A stretch of DNA of 64,000 nt. Origin: Argyresthia goedartella (taxonomy: Eukaryota; Arthropoda; Insecta; Lepidoptera; Argyresthiidae). The notes beneath the pieces are model-generated. The model was not told the DNA's origin and made no database searches. It saw only the letters and a program-made list of their open reading frames with translations. The stretch is from the NCBI GenBank assembly GCA_949825045.1, contig OX463814.1, positions 31,886,383 to 31,950,382 on the forward strand. The letters are read 5' to 3'. Below are positions 58,901-64,000 of this stretch, piece after piece. Each line of letters begins with the position of its first letter. Position 1 is the stretch's first letter. The position numbers and the translations under genes are program-made.

Positions 58901-61900
58901 ATGGGAGGAACATAGTCGTTTTTTTTAAATATAATATATTTATTTAATCAAAGTATGTACCATTGCTTTCTATACACTTTTGCCATCTCATAGGTAGTTC
59001 TTCGATCCCTTTACTAAAAAAAACATTCGGACGGGAATCAATCAAATCTTTGAAGGCGGTTTGGACTGCCCCATCGGATTTGAAATTTTCCCTTTCAAGA
59101 AGTTATCAAAATTTCGAAAAAAATGGTAATCTGTTGGAGCAAGGTCCGGAGAGTACGGTGGATGTCTTAGACATTCCAATTGAAGCTCCTCTAATATGGT
59201 AGCCGTCTGTTGAGCAGTGTGTGGTCTATCGTTATCATGAAGCAGCAGTGGCCTAGAGCGATTGACCAGCCTCGGTTGTTTAGCAGCTAGCTTTTCCATC
59301 ATGATTTGCAGTTGCTGACAATAGACATCTGCCGTAATCTTCTGGCCAGATTTAAGAAAGCTGTAGTGAACGACACCAGCACTAGTCCACCAAACGCTCA
59401 CAAGTAACTTTTTTGGAGTCAATTTTCGCTGTGGGCATGGTTTGGCTGGTTCGGCAGGGTTCAGCCATTGCGATGAGCGCTTCCGATTGTACAGGATCCA
59501 TTTTTCATCACAGGTAATGATTCGATTTAAAATCCTTTCATAATTGTGCCGGGTGAGTAATGCAACGCAGCAGTCAACGCGCGTTTGTTGATTTGCTTCA
59601 CTCAGTTCGTGAGGTACCCACCTTTCAAGCTTTTTCACCGTCCCAATTTGCTTCAAGTGGATTAAAACAGTTTTATCACTAAAACCGCAGCCTGCAGCTA
59701 ACTCGGACGTGGTTTGCGATGGATCTGCTTCCACAATAGCCTTCAATTCTCCATTATCTTTGGTCTCCGGCCGTCCACGGGGCTTGTTCTGCAGTTCGAA
59801 ATTTCCGTTTCTGCAGCACTGTTGCCACGGTAGAACTCATACTCGTAAATAACGCGATATTTCAAGTTATCCATTTTGTAAGCTGAGTGACGCAAGAAAA
59901 AAAACAATTGATGAAAAAACAAATTAATTATAATTTTAGAAACACAAATACATGAGTAAATAGCTGTATAAATTTGAATTTGGAATTCCTAACCATAGAG
60001 GAGATATTTGAGATCAAATTGGCCAGTACGGCGAAACGCCAATTTCATATGTAAGAACGTCGAAACGCTAATAGTAAAATTGATAATTTAAAATTGATAA
60101 TTTAAACTCAACGTTACCTACCTACCGTACCTTACCGTACGTACAGTACGTACTGGATATCTAATTGATGATGCATGATGGCATGGATGCGGTACGGTGC
60201 ATTCGTACCGCATCCATGCCATATATGTGGTATCGAAAAAGCAGTCTGGTTATTTGTTTTAATAATAATTCCACTTTGCATTTATGTGTGAACCTAGTTG
60301 TTTGTATGGGCATCGGTAAGGATATGATGTCTAGAGGTAGAGGAGAATTAAAGTAATTATATGTTGTGTTCGTGTGCACATTGTACACAGGAACACAACG
60401 GATGTGCCTGTCTCCTCTGGAACCGTACTCTGAGTATGGCGGTAACACAAATAAGTTCAGTGCTCTATATAAGTATAGTTTACTGCTCTAGCTTATCTCC
60501 GTGCATTAATCCAAATGGTGATCAGATCAGTGAAAATATTTTCGATTATATAGATCGCGCCAAATATCTTTGGCTCTGAATAAAATGTGACCTCTCTCAT
60601 CTTACCCGATTTCCCGTTCAAAGACAAAGTTATCTGGCGCGGTCTATACATCTTTGCATCATATGATTCATATGGATACGTACGTTTGGAAACATGTTCG
60701 ACATTATTGACTCTCTTTTTACACATTTTAAATACAGATTACAGATTCTTGCGTAATAACGAGTTGGTTTATGCATTTCGGAGTTTTTTTTTTTTTGGTA
60801 AACCGCTTTGTCGATAACTTTTGATCGCAATCCTGCGCATACATTTGTTTTCATGCCAAGTTTTAAAAAGTGAAATATGTAAGGTGTACTTAGAAAGCTG
60901 ATTTCTTGAGAACCTTTCTATAAACTGCAATTATCGCACACCGAATCGGAGTTTTTGATTGTGCGATGAACAATTTTATTTAGAAAATAAGATTTCAATG
61001 ATAATCGCGGTATCTAAACACATGTTAAAGCTCAAACCTAGTAGTTGTTTCATAAAGTGGTTCCATAAAGCATGCTGGATTGTGGACACTAAAGCAAGCC
61101 TAGTGGTGCTCGCTTCGCTCGCCTTTTTATTTAATTTCCGTTACATGCTCATCTATCAGTAAATAGTTATTCATATTTCGAAGATTTAGCAGCTAGAGAG
61201 GGAATTAATATTAATATTCATAGTCTTTATTGAATATATAATGGATAATTTAAAAACGGCCGGTTTAGCCTAGCGGGTAGTGACCCTGCCTACGAAGCTG
61301 ACGGTCCCGGGTTCGAATCCCGGTAAGGGCAAATATTTGTGTGATGAGCATGAATATTTGTTTCTAAGTCTTGGATGTCTTCTATGTATTTACATAAGTA
61401 TTTATCTCTATCAAATATATCGTCGTCTAGTACCCACATAACACAAGCCTTGAGCTTACTAAGGGCCTAGTTCGATTTGTGTAAGATTGTGCTCTAGTAT
61501 TTATTTATTTTAACGCGTAACATAGCGTCACGCCTTTTCCCATACGGAGTGGCAGAGGCACAATTGTGCCCACTTTGAGCCAGTTATTCAATACTCCATT
61601 TTGCGTGACAGGGGGCTAGCCCATCGCCGCAGTTATGGAGTCATGAAGGTTTCCTCACGATGTTTTCCATCACCTTTAGAACGTCCGTATAATGTTCTTA
61701 AGATTAATTAATTATCTCATTGGTCAGGAATCGAACCTGCATCTCCCGTGTGAAAAAAAAGCGTGGAACCCATTAGACCACGGAGCTCTTTATTTATTTT
61801 AATATAGAATATATAATGGTAAAATAATAATGGTAATCTTTAGGAGGCATGTTGAGTTTAAGATCAATGGAGGCACTGATAAGATATAATACGATTGATG

Positions 61901-62140
61901 TGCATGAAGAACAATAAAGTACCGTACTACTTATATTTAGAATCGCAATCGCGATATGAAACGGTTAGACGGTACGGAATATCGGTGTGGTTTAAATTTG
62001 GCTGATTATATTTTTCAGAATCTTTACCGTCATTATAGAACGTTTGTGGCTCGGCTCGGATCCTGAGCCTGTGCTCGCAGGCCGCAGTGGAACGTTGTTG
62101 GGCTTTGATCATAGATATCATGTGAGTTCTCCGAGGCCTT
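33750..62140 (-). CDS. Hgsnat: Heparan-alpha-glucosaminide N-acetyltransferase, 3' eight exons (gene span)
   Basis: Exons on the - strand, in transcript order: 62140-62028, 58555-58399, 56792-56588, 54542-54375, 53363-53242, 52318-52149, 35743-35557, 34044-33750. All have AG/GT borders and all phases fit. They give about 471 residues of a multi-span membrane protein. Family marks in order are LRALDTFRGIAI, HATWNGLAVGDLVFPSFLW, VFGVLQRLAVAYLV, DPGCPVGYLGPGG, FGVQAG, IVPINKSLWS and FPFHW. Known members transfer acetyl from cytosolic acetyl-CoA to the terminal glucosamine of heparan sulfate across the lysosomal membrane; the His in HATWNG matches the proposed acetyl-carrying His. The N-terminal lumenal part and start codon are not identified. 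The penultimate intron is 16.4 kb because of nested retrotransposons. Confidence 0.94.
34045..35418 (-). other. HGSNAT last intron, no recognised feature
   Basis: AT-rich intron. I see no coding frame and no clear transposon termini here; the intron continues to 35556 with the SINE fragment at 35419-35505. Confidence 0.4.
35419..35505 (+). mobile_element. SINE family A, tRNA-like head only
   Basis: GACATCTGTGGCGCAGCGGT, ACCATGCGAAAGATCCC and GGTCGAGCCC match the head of the family; the body is missing. It sits about 50 bp from the donor of the HGSNAT penultimate exon. Confidence 0.65.
35557..35743 (-). CDS. Hgsnat: HGSNAT penultimate exon (copy A, functional)
   Basis: The acceptor is gattctgcag and the donor is TTGTG|GTGAGT on the - strand; 2+183+2 bases, fitting both neighbours. 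It encodes CLTSIVQALFGVQAGATILL, then QRSHKSRVSRWLAWALVFAL and GIVPINKSL. The GVQAG and PINKSLW motifs are family-typical. This copy is open and in phase, unlike copies B and C. Confidence 0.95.
35909..36024 (-). pseudogene. Truncated extra copy (B) of the HGSNAT penultimate exon
   Basis: It is over 90% identical to the 5' part of exon 35557-35743, including the acceptor (ctcag|GTTGTCTG) and about 40 bases of upstream intron. On the - strand it reads CLTSIA and then TAA (CAA to TAA), continuing ALFGVQGGATILLQRSYKSR; it then loses similarity, so the last third and the donor are missing. The BEL/Pao element inserted about 30 bp upstream of its acceptor. A recent tandem duplicate, dead by its stop codon. 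Confidence 0.75.
36055..36622 (+). repeat. BEL/Pao 5' LTR
   Basis: Begins TGTTTAATATTTATGCTTCG, ends GGAATATAATCA. It differs from the 3' LTR at about ten positions (roughly 2%). A TGG-starting primer-binding-like site (TGGTAGCAGGCGCGG) follows from about 36626. Confidence 0.93.
37309..38298 (+). pseudogene. BEL/Pao gag, N-terminal part
   Basis: 329 codons from ATG 37309: an acidic/basic helical N-terminus, then LEIPAFGGAIDEWPAFINLF, LAQLLMALRGEPKEFVGHL and FDRYQHNRRLVDAQL, the DUF1759-type gag of Pao elements. A terminal PPPPRGGG tract precedes the LINE insertion, which supplies the present stop. The zinc-knuckle part lies beyond the LINE at 41882. Confidence 0.85.
38297..41887 (+). mobile_element. 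CR1/Jockey-type LINE nested in Pao gag
   Basis: Flanked by CAATT (38292-38296 and 41888-41892) as a short target duplication. It ends in a repeat tail (GTTTTGAGTTTTTGAGTTTT). It contains an endonuclease-RT ORF. The 5' part (38300-38580) is AT-rich with no recognised ORF1, so it may be 5'-truncated. Confidence 0.8.
38765..41515 (+). CDS. LINE ORF2: AP-type endonuclease and reverse transcriptase
   Basis: 916 codons from the first Met; the frame is open back to about 38570 and includes the first endonuclease motif (SLVHQNIQCIRGK at about 38680), so the true start is upstream. Endonuclease motifs are TEHWL (residues 4-8, catalytic Glu), VYRPP, GDFNVN (about 108) and SDH (about 172). RT motifs are [53 protein letters not shown] and VLFADDTSLIF (Asp pair about 636). 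A C-terminal region ends in a helix-rich basic tail. No stops or frameshifts, so the copy is young and may still be active. It nicks target DNA and primes reverse transcription there (family knowledge). Confidence 0.9.
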   Translation: MCITEHWLTINEIMFSFKDHQVGSSFTRLNSIHGGALIILNNHMKFKERKDIVSLSVERTIELAAVELEQFIVICVYRPPLSDFEMFEKIMESVLTISSHSTKRLIICGDFNVNLLERTTLSVRLINLFSSFRLSHLFMEPTRVTATSATCIDNIFTDVIPISKSVISELDSDHLGQLFQFDSIREPVIKKKISFVPITADRLERMRYSLAQELPFLAAEQSPNIMYNLFFETFMKQYSAIFTSKSVVVSGSNDFSTWATAELHKRRQALYALYEERRFNMSDEFKEQVKQFSKQFKLDCHTAKRNFLSSKIKNSSDVIKTTWKIINEEAGRSKKASHDYELKINGQLTSSSLEVATEFESFFTNAPASTTKYLNSSPLSAVAILKDNVSECASYLNFKHVTSSDVVKAFKLINVKKTNDLWGLSVHVVKSLIELIAPDLAVIFNNCIDCGEFPDLMKQSKIIPLFKAGSTQDPTNFRPISILPTFSKIFEKLILSQLLHHFESNKLMHNKQFGFTRGRSTTDAGIQFIESIFDAWEESQDALGIFCDLSKAFDCVCHETLIRKLHHYGVRDTSLNLLKSYLNGRIQRVDVNGERSPGSLVSLGVPQGSILGPFLFLIYINDLPYLGRDCHDMVLFADDTSLIFKTKRNQHATDDHVNNTISRVVNWFNVNNLLLNEKKTKCVKFLTTNVKNNQTCITIKNEELELVTSTVFLGITLDSKLQWGPHIDKLSNRLSSAAFACRKIRHLTDLKTARLVYFSYFHSIMSYGILLWGSAADINTIFVLQKRAVRAIYKIYKMNNRDSLRNKFKEVNILTVHSQYIYENIMYVHKNIVNFRRNCDIHNFNTRNKDKLAVPTTRLHKIKNSFKGNCVRFYNKLPSTLTDLSINKFKKYIKQRLISKAYYSIKEYIDDKNAWD
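41882..42730 (+). pseudogene. BEL/Pao gag C-terminal part with zinc knuckles
   Basis: It resumes after the LINE with CVHCDSAGHEVTSCANFKAL, then FRHRLCFGCLGPHPLSEC and CECCGGKHHIVLC: the three Cys/His clusters typical of Pao gag. A Gly/Pro-rich region follows and the frame stops at 42730. The Met in this frame is LINE tail sequence. Confidence 0.85.
42776..42943 (+). pseudogene. BEL/Pao protease, first part
   Basis: It reads VARALLDSGAQGCLVSCNL, then VRRLGISV; DSG is the catalytic motif of the Pao aspartic protease (DUF1758). It is cut at 42943 by the Gypsy insertion and continues at 47657. Confidence 0.8.
42944..43042 (+). repeat. Gypsy 5' LTR, 99 bp
   Basis: Starts TGTTATGTATGTGATAGTAG, ends TATTATTTAACA; no difference seen from the 3' LTR. 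It contains AATAAA (GGTAATAAATGG). Unusually short for the family. Confidence 0.93.
43107..47408 (+). CDS. Gypsy gag-pol polyprotein, intact
   Basis: 1433 codons. Gag occupies about residues 1-340, with two CCHC-type knuckles (CTRCGDSRHQGSNC and CSLCQEIGHLRRMC, about 198-232) and an Arg/Gly-rich tract with a poly-Gly run (about 250-305). Protease DTGSA is at about 367. The RT runs from about 548 with YDDIL (about 660). RNase H starts at TVDASSRGLGAVL (about 805). Integrase has an HHCC zinc site (about 1037-1072), LDFLGP (about 1100), SDNGPPF (about 1155) and the catalytic Glu in NGAAESAVK. Family: Ty3/Gypsy, K02A2.6-like. Gag and pol share one frame with no shift, so the ratio is not set by frameshifting. 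GC-rich islands (4.45-4.75, 5.48-5.63 and 6.29-6.40 kb past 40000) alternate with AT-rich coding. No defects seen. Confidence 0.95.
47558..47656 (+). repeat. Gypsy 3' LTR, 99 bp
   Basis: Same sequence as 42944-43042 over its full length; followed by GGAAC. Confidence 0.93.
47662..48249 (+). pseudogene. BEL/Pao protease C-terminal part and linker to RT
   Basis: It continues the Pao frame after the Gypsy element: SVKGVCRITLSSRVDSSVNL, then GPVDILLGVDALGYLLVPG, the conserved end of the Pao protease (DILLG.D). It leaves frame near 48170-48240 and the following RT is read in another frame. Confidence 0.8.
48234..49080 (+). pseudogene. BEL/Pao reverse transcriptase, frameshifted
   Basis: Two overlapping frames carry MKRDGIFRQKYVAFMREYES, YLPHH-like HHAVLR and VVFDGSAST (to about 48450), then LNHDIADVITRF, VADIRMMFRQTVIHPDDRRY and LYVDDICTGADS with the catalytic YVDD (about 48760). 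The frame changes near 48450 and again near 49060. Dead copy. Confidence 0.85.
49057..51315 (+). pseudogene. BEL/Pao RNase H and integrase
   Basis: 752 open codons: GFCDASEKGYGAAVY and YAWTDSQIVLCWL (RNase H-like), an integrase zinc site (H...H at HIRNGHVGCH and CLPCYRAKA), VGTDFAGPF, IRSDNGTNFVGARRY and PHWGGIFEAAVKSAKSHLTR (D, D, E), then a C-terminal DLVLIKD/SLRWRRGRI chromo-like module ending TAG before the polypurine tract. This part alone is uninterrupted, but it is cut off from an intact RT. Confidence 0.88.
51347..51915 (+). repeat. BEL/Pao 3' LTR
   Basis: Begins TGTTTAATATTTATGCTTCG, ends GAAATTAATCA. A G-rich tract (GGGCGGGTGAC) lies just upstream as polypurine-like primer. It is followed by AGAGG. 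Confidence 0.93.
52057..52134 (-). pseudogene. Decayed extra copy (C) of the HGSNAT penultimate exon
   Basis: On the - strand this reads HALLGVEAGDLNLLQSGDSW, then LAWMLLFAY, clearly related to QALFGVQAGATILLQRS...RWLAWALVFAL of the functional exon at 35557-35743 but with about seven residues missing. It begins 14 bases after the donor of the 52149-52318 exon; read-through meets an in-frame TAG at once. It is a duplicated exon with its intron lost, now non-coding by appearance. Confidence 0.65.
52149..52318 (-). CDS. Hgsnat: HGSNAT exon: GYLGPGG loop
   Basis: The acceptor is cccattccag and the donor is TTGTTGG|GTAAGC on the - strand. It encodes GYLGPGGKHDDWVASNCSGG, then AAGFLDRLLLGESHVFSNSD and GGLVTDPEGLLG. 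This is the best conserved lumenal loop of the enzyme, including the NCSGG glycosylation sequon. Its donor is followed after only 14 bases by a decayed copy of the next exon (52057-52132). Confidence 0.95.
52319..52666 (-). other. HGSNAT intron, nothing recognised
   Basis: AT-rich with a small inverted repeat (AAAGGCGACAATAGTCGCCTTT at 52575-52602 region). No coding signal. Confidence 0.3.
52667..52906 (-). pseudogene. LINE C-terminal fragment
   Basis: It reads SSHLACDVTCVDTLAPTHAR, then GSAADDVQLVQCCKYAFLKS and ALAVETFGPWSSD. The DTLAPSH, AGAA and ETLGPWG-like phrases are typical of the extreme C-terminus of RT proteins in a LINE group common in insects and other invertebrates (clade not fixed). 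It is interrupted by SINE sequence after CVDT. Confidence 0.65.
52860..53165. repeat. 153-bp tandem duplication of a LINE/SINE junction
   Basis: Units starting GTGTCCACGCAGGTCACGTC at 52860 and 53013 each contain the LINE end, an (AAGAT)n-like stretch (AAGATAAGATAAGATAAGAT) and the SINE-A body CCCAGGTCTTGGATGTTTAT. The two SINE bodies are near-identical copies. Confidence 0.7.
53090..53232 (+). mobile_element. SINE family A, 3' body (second copy of the tandem pair)
   Basis: CCCAGGTCTTGGATGTTTAT, GTTTCTGGTTCCCACGGCAT and TGTGGGGCCAGGAGCAATGT, ending GTAATAAA just before the HGSNAT exon at 53242. The head is missing. Confidence 0.7.
53242..53363 (-). CDS. Hgsnat: HGSNAT exon ending in the PGCPV motif
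   Basis: The acceptor is gttgtcgcag and the donor is CCCGT|GTGAGT on the - strand; 40 codons plus two bases. It encodes GACGQAMKDVLSCTWCWVLT, then AALITAHSVITFTVHDPGCP. The spare GT joins C of the next exon to give Val before GYLGPGG. Confidence 0.92.
53459..53768. mobile_element. MITE with about 30-bp TIRs
   Basis: AGATTGTAAAATGTCGATAA / AATTGTGAA at the left is mirrored at the right by TTTACAATTTATCGATAGTT / TACAATCT. The interior shares AATATCAGGGCGAA and CTTCGTGTTA with the MITE at 759-973. No ORF. Confidence 0.6.
53808..53974 (-). mobile_element. tRNA-derived SINE, family A, reverse copy
   Basis: CTTCTGGCCCCACACTAAGA, CCCCGTGTCGTGGGAACCAG and the B-box in reverse (GGGATCAAACCCGGGA). 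Confidence 0.75.
54375..54542 (-). CDS. Hgsnat: HGSNAT exon with two membrane segments
   Basis: The acceptor is ttcccctcag and the donor is CCGAGG|GTAAGTAAGG on the - strand; exactly 56 codons. It encodes RSCLMFLLGVALNTVYGS, then ELRVFGVLQRLAVAYLVAAG and FYALTAPKYYTPPR. The GVLQRL motif is family-typical. Confidence 0.93.
54700..54892 (-). mobile_element. tRNA-derived SINE, family A, reverse copy
   Basis: CTGTGTCGTGCGAACCAGAT, ACATCCAAAACCCGG and the B-box in reverse (GGGATCGAACCTGGGA). It lies just upstream of the acceptor of the HGSNAT exon at 54375-54542. Confidence 0.7.
54893..56587 (-). other. HGSNAT intron, nothing recognised
   Basis: AT-rich; scattered short ORFs without family likeness. 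Intron of the HGSNAT gene. Confidence 0.35.
56588..56792 (-). CDS. Hgsnat: HGSNAT exon with proposed active-site His
   Basis: The acceptor is catctcag and the donor is TTGAGG|GTAAGT on the - strand; 68 codons plus the base completing Gly. It encodes IAIVYMIFVNDGAGGYWWLG, then HATWNGLAVGDLVFPSFLW and IMGVCVPLSVKSA. The His of HATWNG aligns with the family's proposed acetyl-accepting His. It contains two membrane segments. Confidence 0.95.
56793..57630 (-). other. HGSNAT intron, small SINE-C relic
   Basis: GTAAGGGAAAAGGCGTGACG at 56860-56880 resembles the SINE-C end. The rest is AT-rich with no signal. Confidence 0.3.
57631..57846. repeat. 72-bp tandem repeat, 3 copies
   Basis: AGTATTGTAAATCAGTTAAC starts units at 57631, 57703 and 57775; the units differ at only a few positions. 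It lies in an HGSNAT intron. Confidence 0.9.
57847..58398 (-). other. HGSNAT intron up to the donor of exon 58399-58555
   Basis: No recognised element. Confidence 0.3.
58399..58555 (-). CDS. Hgsnat: HGSNAT exon: first membrane helix and DTFRG motif
   Basis: The acceptor is gttgtccccag and the donor is AGAGG|GTAAGG on the - strand. It encodes the hydrophobic helix LYLLLGLLAAAWLLYGVFC, a basic loop (RIKKTGKLRYGDKELAIQQ) and LRALDTFRG, the most recognisable signature of the family at the start of the second helix. Confidence 0.95.
58652..58845 (+). mobile_element. tRNA-derived SINE, family A, complete copy
   Basis: The head has GGCTCTGCCTACCATGCGAG and the B-box GGTTCGATCCC; the body has CAGGTCTTGGATTTTTATGT and GGTTCCCACGACACAGAGTA. 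Confidence 0.8.
58869..60061 (-). mobile_element. mariner transposon, about 1.2 kb
   Basis: The terminal inverted repeats contain CTTACATATGAAATTGGCGT at the left (58876 on) and its inverse at the right (about 60035-60055). The transposase gene is on the - strand inside. Boundaries are approximate because the outermost bases differ between the ends. Confidence 0.85.
59042..59873 (-). pseudogene. mariner transposase, D34D, N-terminally deleted
   Basis: ATG at 59873 reads DNLKYRVIYEYEFYRGNSAA, then loses frame; about 25-30 residues of the N-terminal DNA-binding region are deleted. The main frame (59746-59042) has WVPHELSEANQQTRVDCCVA, ITCDEKWILY, HDNDRPHTAQQTA and YSPDLAPTDYHFF, giving Asp-34 residues-Asp for the last two catalytic residues, as in true mariners. 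It catalyses cut-and-paste transposition when intact; this copy cannot. Confidence 0.88.
60062..61254. other. HGSNAT intron with a short palindrome
   Basis: It includes a perfect hairpin at 60178-60222 (18-bp arms ATGGCATGGATGCGGTAC, 9-nt loop) and a CCGTACGTAC-rich patch just before. No gene is supported. Confidence 0.4.
60178..60222. repeat. 45-nt perfect hairpin
   Basis: Arm 60178-60195 (ATGGCATGGATGCGGTAC) is exactly inverted at 60205-60222; the loop is GGTGCATTC. Confidence 0.8.
61255..61505 (+). mobile_element. tRNA-derived SINE, family B, complete copy
   Basis: The head is tRNA-like (A-box TAGCCTAGCGGGTAGTGACC, B-box GGGTTCGAATCCC), then a body with GTCTTGGATGTCTTCTATGT and ATATATCGTCGTCTAGTACC, and an ATTTATTTATTTTA tail. 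The ends of the tRNA-like part do not pair as an acceptor stem, so it is not a working tRNA gene. Confidence 0.78.
61515..61795 (-). mobile_element. tRNA-derived SINE, family C, reverse copy
   Basis: The - strand starts GAGCTCCGTGGTCTAATGGG with the B-box GGTTCGATTCC, and ends near GTATGGGAAAAGGCGTGACG. Fragments of the same end occur at about 4880 and 56865. Confidence 0.65.
61796..62027 (-). other. HGSNAT intron, nothing recognised
   Basis: AT-rich; ends at the donor of the exon 62028-62140. Confidence 0.3.
62028..62140 (-). CDS. Hgsnat: HGSNAT upstream exon (probable)
   Basis: The acceptor is ctttcttcag and the donor is GACG|GTAAAG on the - strand. It has 37 full codons with one spare base at each end; the trailing G completes an Ala codon with the next exon (CA). 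The reading THMISMIKAQQ...ACEHRLRIRAEPQTFYND matches the position of the lumenal segment just before the first membrane helix in the family (a Cys, then an acidic/Pro stretch). A second in-frame acceptor 12 bases further in (ctcggag|AA) is possible. Similarity to the family is weak here, so confidence rests on phase and splice sites. Confidence 0.6.
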
Positions 62141-62657
62141 CTGAAGAAAGGTATTCGAAGCGATCACGCAGGAAGTTTGGGCAACGAGGGAAATTATTAA
62201 AGAGGAAACACAGGATATGAGAGTACCGTCGAAGCCTAATCAGTAACCACTTCAACTGCTTGCGATGCCGAGAAACGTCTTACCTTCGTAGTCCGAAGTT
62301 AAACCGAATGCCGAGATTTCGAAGTCGTTCGAGTTTGTTCAGTTGTTCTAGCCAGGGAGCGGGCAGGTATTTCACCCTAACTTTGTTTGTCGTAAAGTCT
62401 CAGGACAATTGCATTGAAGTTGTGGATTTTGTCGTCAACGTTTCCGCTCAAGATGACAGGGGAACAATACACCAGTGAGACATCATACCTAAGGGACTCC
62501 AGATCTATGCGTTGAAGCTAAATGTATCTATGAATTTTGTTCTGCTCTTCGGAGTCCTAATCTCGTGAGTGGTACGAACATGGCATGACGGTCAAATTTT
62601 TAGTTGTCGGTTGTGCAACGGGCCTTAGAGTGCAGACATGCAAGTTTAAGTCCTTTA

Positions 62658-62840
62658 TGACCCACCGTACCACCGCCCATACCCCCAGTGGTACGGTGGG
62701 TAATTATCGTAGCGAAAAATAATTACCCACCGTACCACTGGGTATGGGCGGTGGTACGGTAGTTCAGAAGGGGTAGCGAAAAATAATTACCCACCGTACC
62801 ACTGGGTATGGTCGGTGGTACGGTGGGTCAGAAGGGGTTT
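62658..62840. repeat. Array of three palindromic units, the first inverted
   Basis: Each about 63-bp unit carries ACCCACCGTACCAC...GTGGTACGGTGGGT as its own inverted repeat. Units at 62713 and 62777 are direct copies (GCGAAAAATAATTACCCACC); the unit at 62658-62707 is reversed, so units 1 and 2 form a larger near-perfect hairpin. Confidence 0.85.
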
Positions 62841-64000
62841 AACTCAGCTAACTGAGTATTGTGGGTAAATTCGTGTAAGCGGATGATGCTGATCAAGTGA
62901 TTGTCGTGTCTTTCTTAGTTAAAGATTCGGAGTAAGTGCTCCTATGCCCACAGACTACTTATTTACTTGCACATATGACTCCTGCGCACAGAAAGTCAGA
63001 TTAGCCCCTGCACAAGCAACTCGACAAACAGATGTCCTTCGTAATCTCAATTGATTTGTATCAATGTTGTAACAAAGCACTTGTAAATATTTACAAGTGT
63101 TCATAGAGCCCTAATTCATCAGGTTATCATCATAGATCGAGGATTCTACGTGAGTAAGCGACAAACAAAACTTATGGCAAAGTTGATTCAGAGAACCTAT
63201 TGAGGATTTCTCCAACAAAACAAACAAAATTCGGTCTAGTACCCATACAAAGTATCACAGAAGATGAACAGCGACAAAATCGGGGTCTGCGTTAGAGTTT
63301 CCCCGAACTTTAATACTAAGGTTTTTGCGTAAACCACTGTATGGTATTCTGTAATCTTCAGTTTGACTTCAGACTTTATATGTTCATCAAATCGTGGATC
63401 TTCGTCCATGATTAAGCCCAATTCAAATTCATTGAAATTGAAAATCTTTTACTTTCTGTGAATATTAACATAATTTTAGAAAACGGCATTTTTTGCTTCT
63501 GGGACCACTGAAGGCGCGGAAGGGTTAAGCAACTCCCACAGATTGATTTCTAGATCTCTTAAAAGAAAATTGTTGCGTTTAACTATTACAAATAATATGC
63601 AAGAATAAATAATAACAAAATTTTTAGATAATAGTACATTACTGCAGAGACCAGTTAGTAAACCATCCTGGACGAGTATGATTTAGCCGGCCGAGACGAA
63701 GACGAGGTCCGGCTATAATACGAGGCCAGGATGGAACTTATGGTCGAAGCGTGGAAAGTGCTTTTCTCAAAAATAAAACAATGGTTGGATATTTCATAAT
63801 TATGCAAATATCTCTCCTTGGACTTGGGTGGAAATTAAGTATTTCTCGCCAATTCCGCCTCGGCTTTTAAATAGGGATTTTTATTCTTTCCTAAATATTT
63901 TATTTCAATCCCGCCAAAATACGAGAGCGATTTTTTTAAATTGCTTTGTGTTGTTTAAGATACTGATATTATGCCACAACCCCAATAGAATAAATACATA
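62841..64000. other. Right end of the window, nothing recognised
   Basis: No exon with family likeness was found on either strand; further HGSNAT 5' exons could lie here or beyond the edge. Confidence 0.3.

Noticed and set aside
61255..61330. Possible tRNA gene (good A and B boxes)
   Set aside because: The 5' and 3' ends do not form an acceptor stem, and the sequence continues into a repeated SINE body that recurs reversed at 29434-29642.

Overview
This is nuclear DNA of an insect, most likely a moth or butterfly (Lepidoptera). Two conserved animal genes split by GT-AG introns lie in a dense, AT-rich field of transposons: tRNA-derived SINEs, CR1/Jockey- and RTE-type LINEs, BEL/Pao and Gypsy LTR elements, mariner, hAT and Harbinger-like DNA elements, and MITEs. 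There are no operons or bacterial genes. The species cannot be read from the sequence.

Left half (about 2.08-33.4 kb, + strand): the 3' part of CrebA, the insect CREB3/CREB3L bZIP transcription factor. Six coding exons splice in phase, from 2080 to a TGA at 30060-30062, followed by up to 3.3 kb of 3' UTR. The promoter and first exon(s) lie left of the window. The protein ends just after the leucine zipper with no membrane anchor, and three perfect CRE octamers follow or overlap its own stop codon. The 20-kb first intron in view holds MITEs, a Harbinger-like element (9902-12921) and a DNA element with long terminal inverted repeats (14662-19460). That element carries a broken PIN-like/Cys-rich gene which is itself split by a 5'-truncated LINE.

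Right half (about 33.5-62.1 kb, - strand): the 3' part of a heparan-alpha-glucosaminide N-acetyltransferase gene (HGSNAT). Eight exons run from 62140 down to a stop at 33750; the N-terminal lumenal part lies beyond, or to the right of, the window. The two genes converge tail to tail near 33.4-33.5 kb. One HGSNAT intron has grown to 16.4 kb because a BEL/Pao retrotransposon (36055-51915, TSD AGAGG) landed in it. That element was then hit by a LINE in gag (about 38297-41887) and by a compact Gypsy-type element in pol (42944-47656, identical 99-bp LTRs, TSD GGAAC, uninterrupted 1433-codon ORF). The same intron holds two decayed extra copies of the neighbouring HGSNAT exon.

Only CrebA and HGSNAT look like working host genes. 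CrebA homologues switch on secretory-pathway genes, and HGSNAT acetylates heparan sulfate in the lysosomal membrane. No functional link between them is implied beyond their shared 3' neighbourhood. Everything else is mobile or decaying mobile DNA, hairpins, tandem repeats, or sequence in which I recognise nothing.
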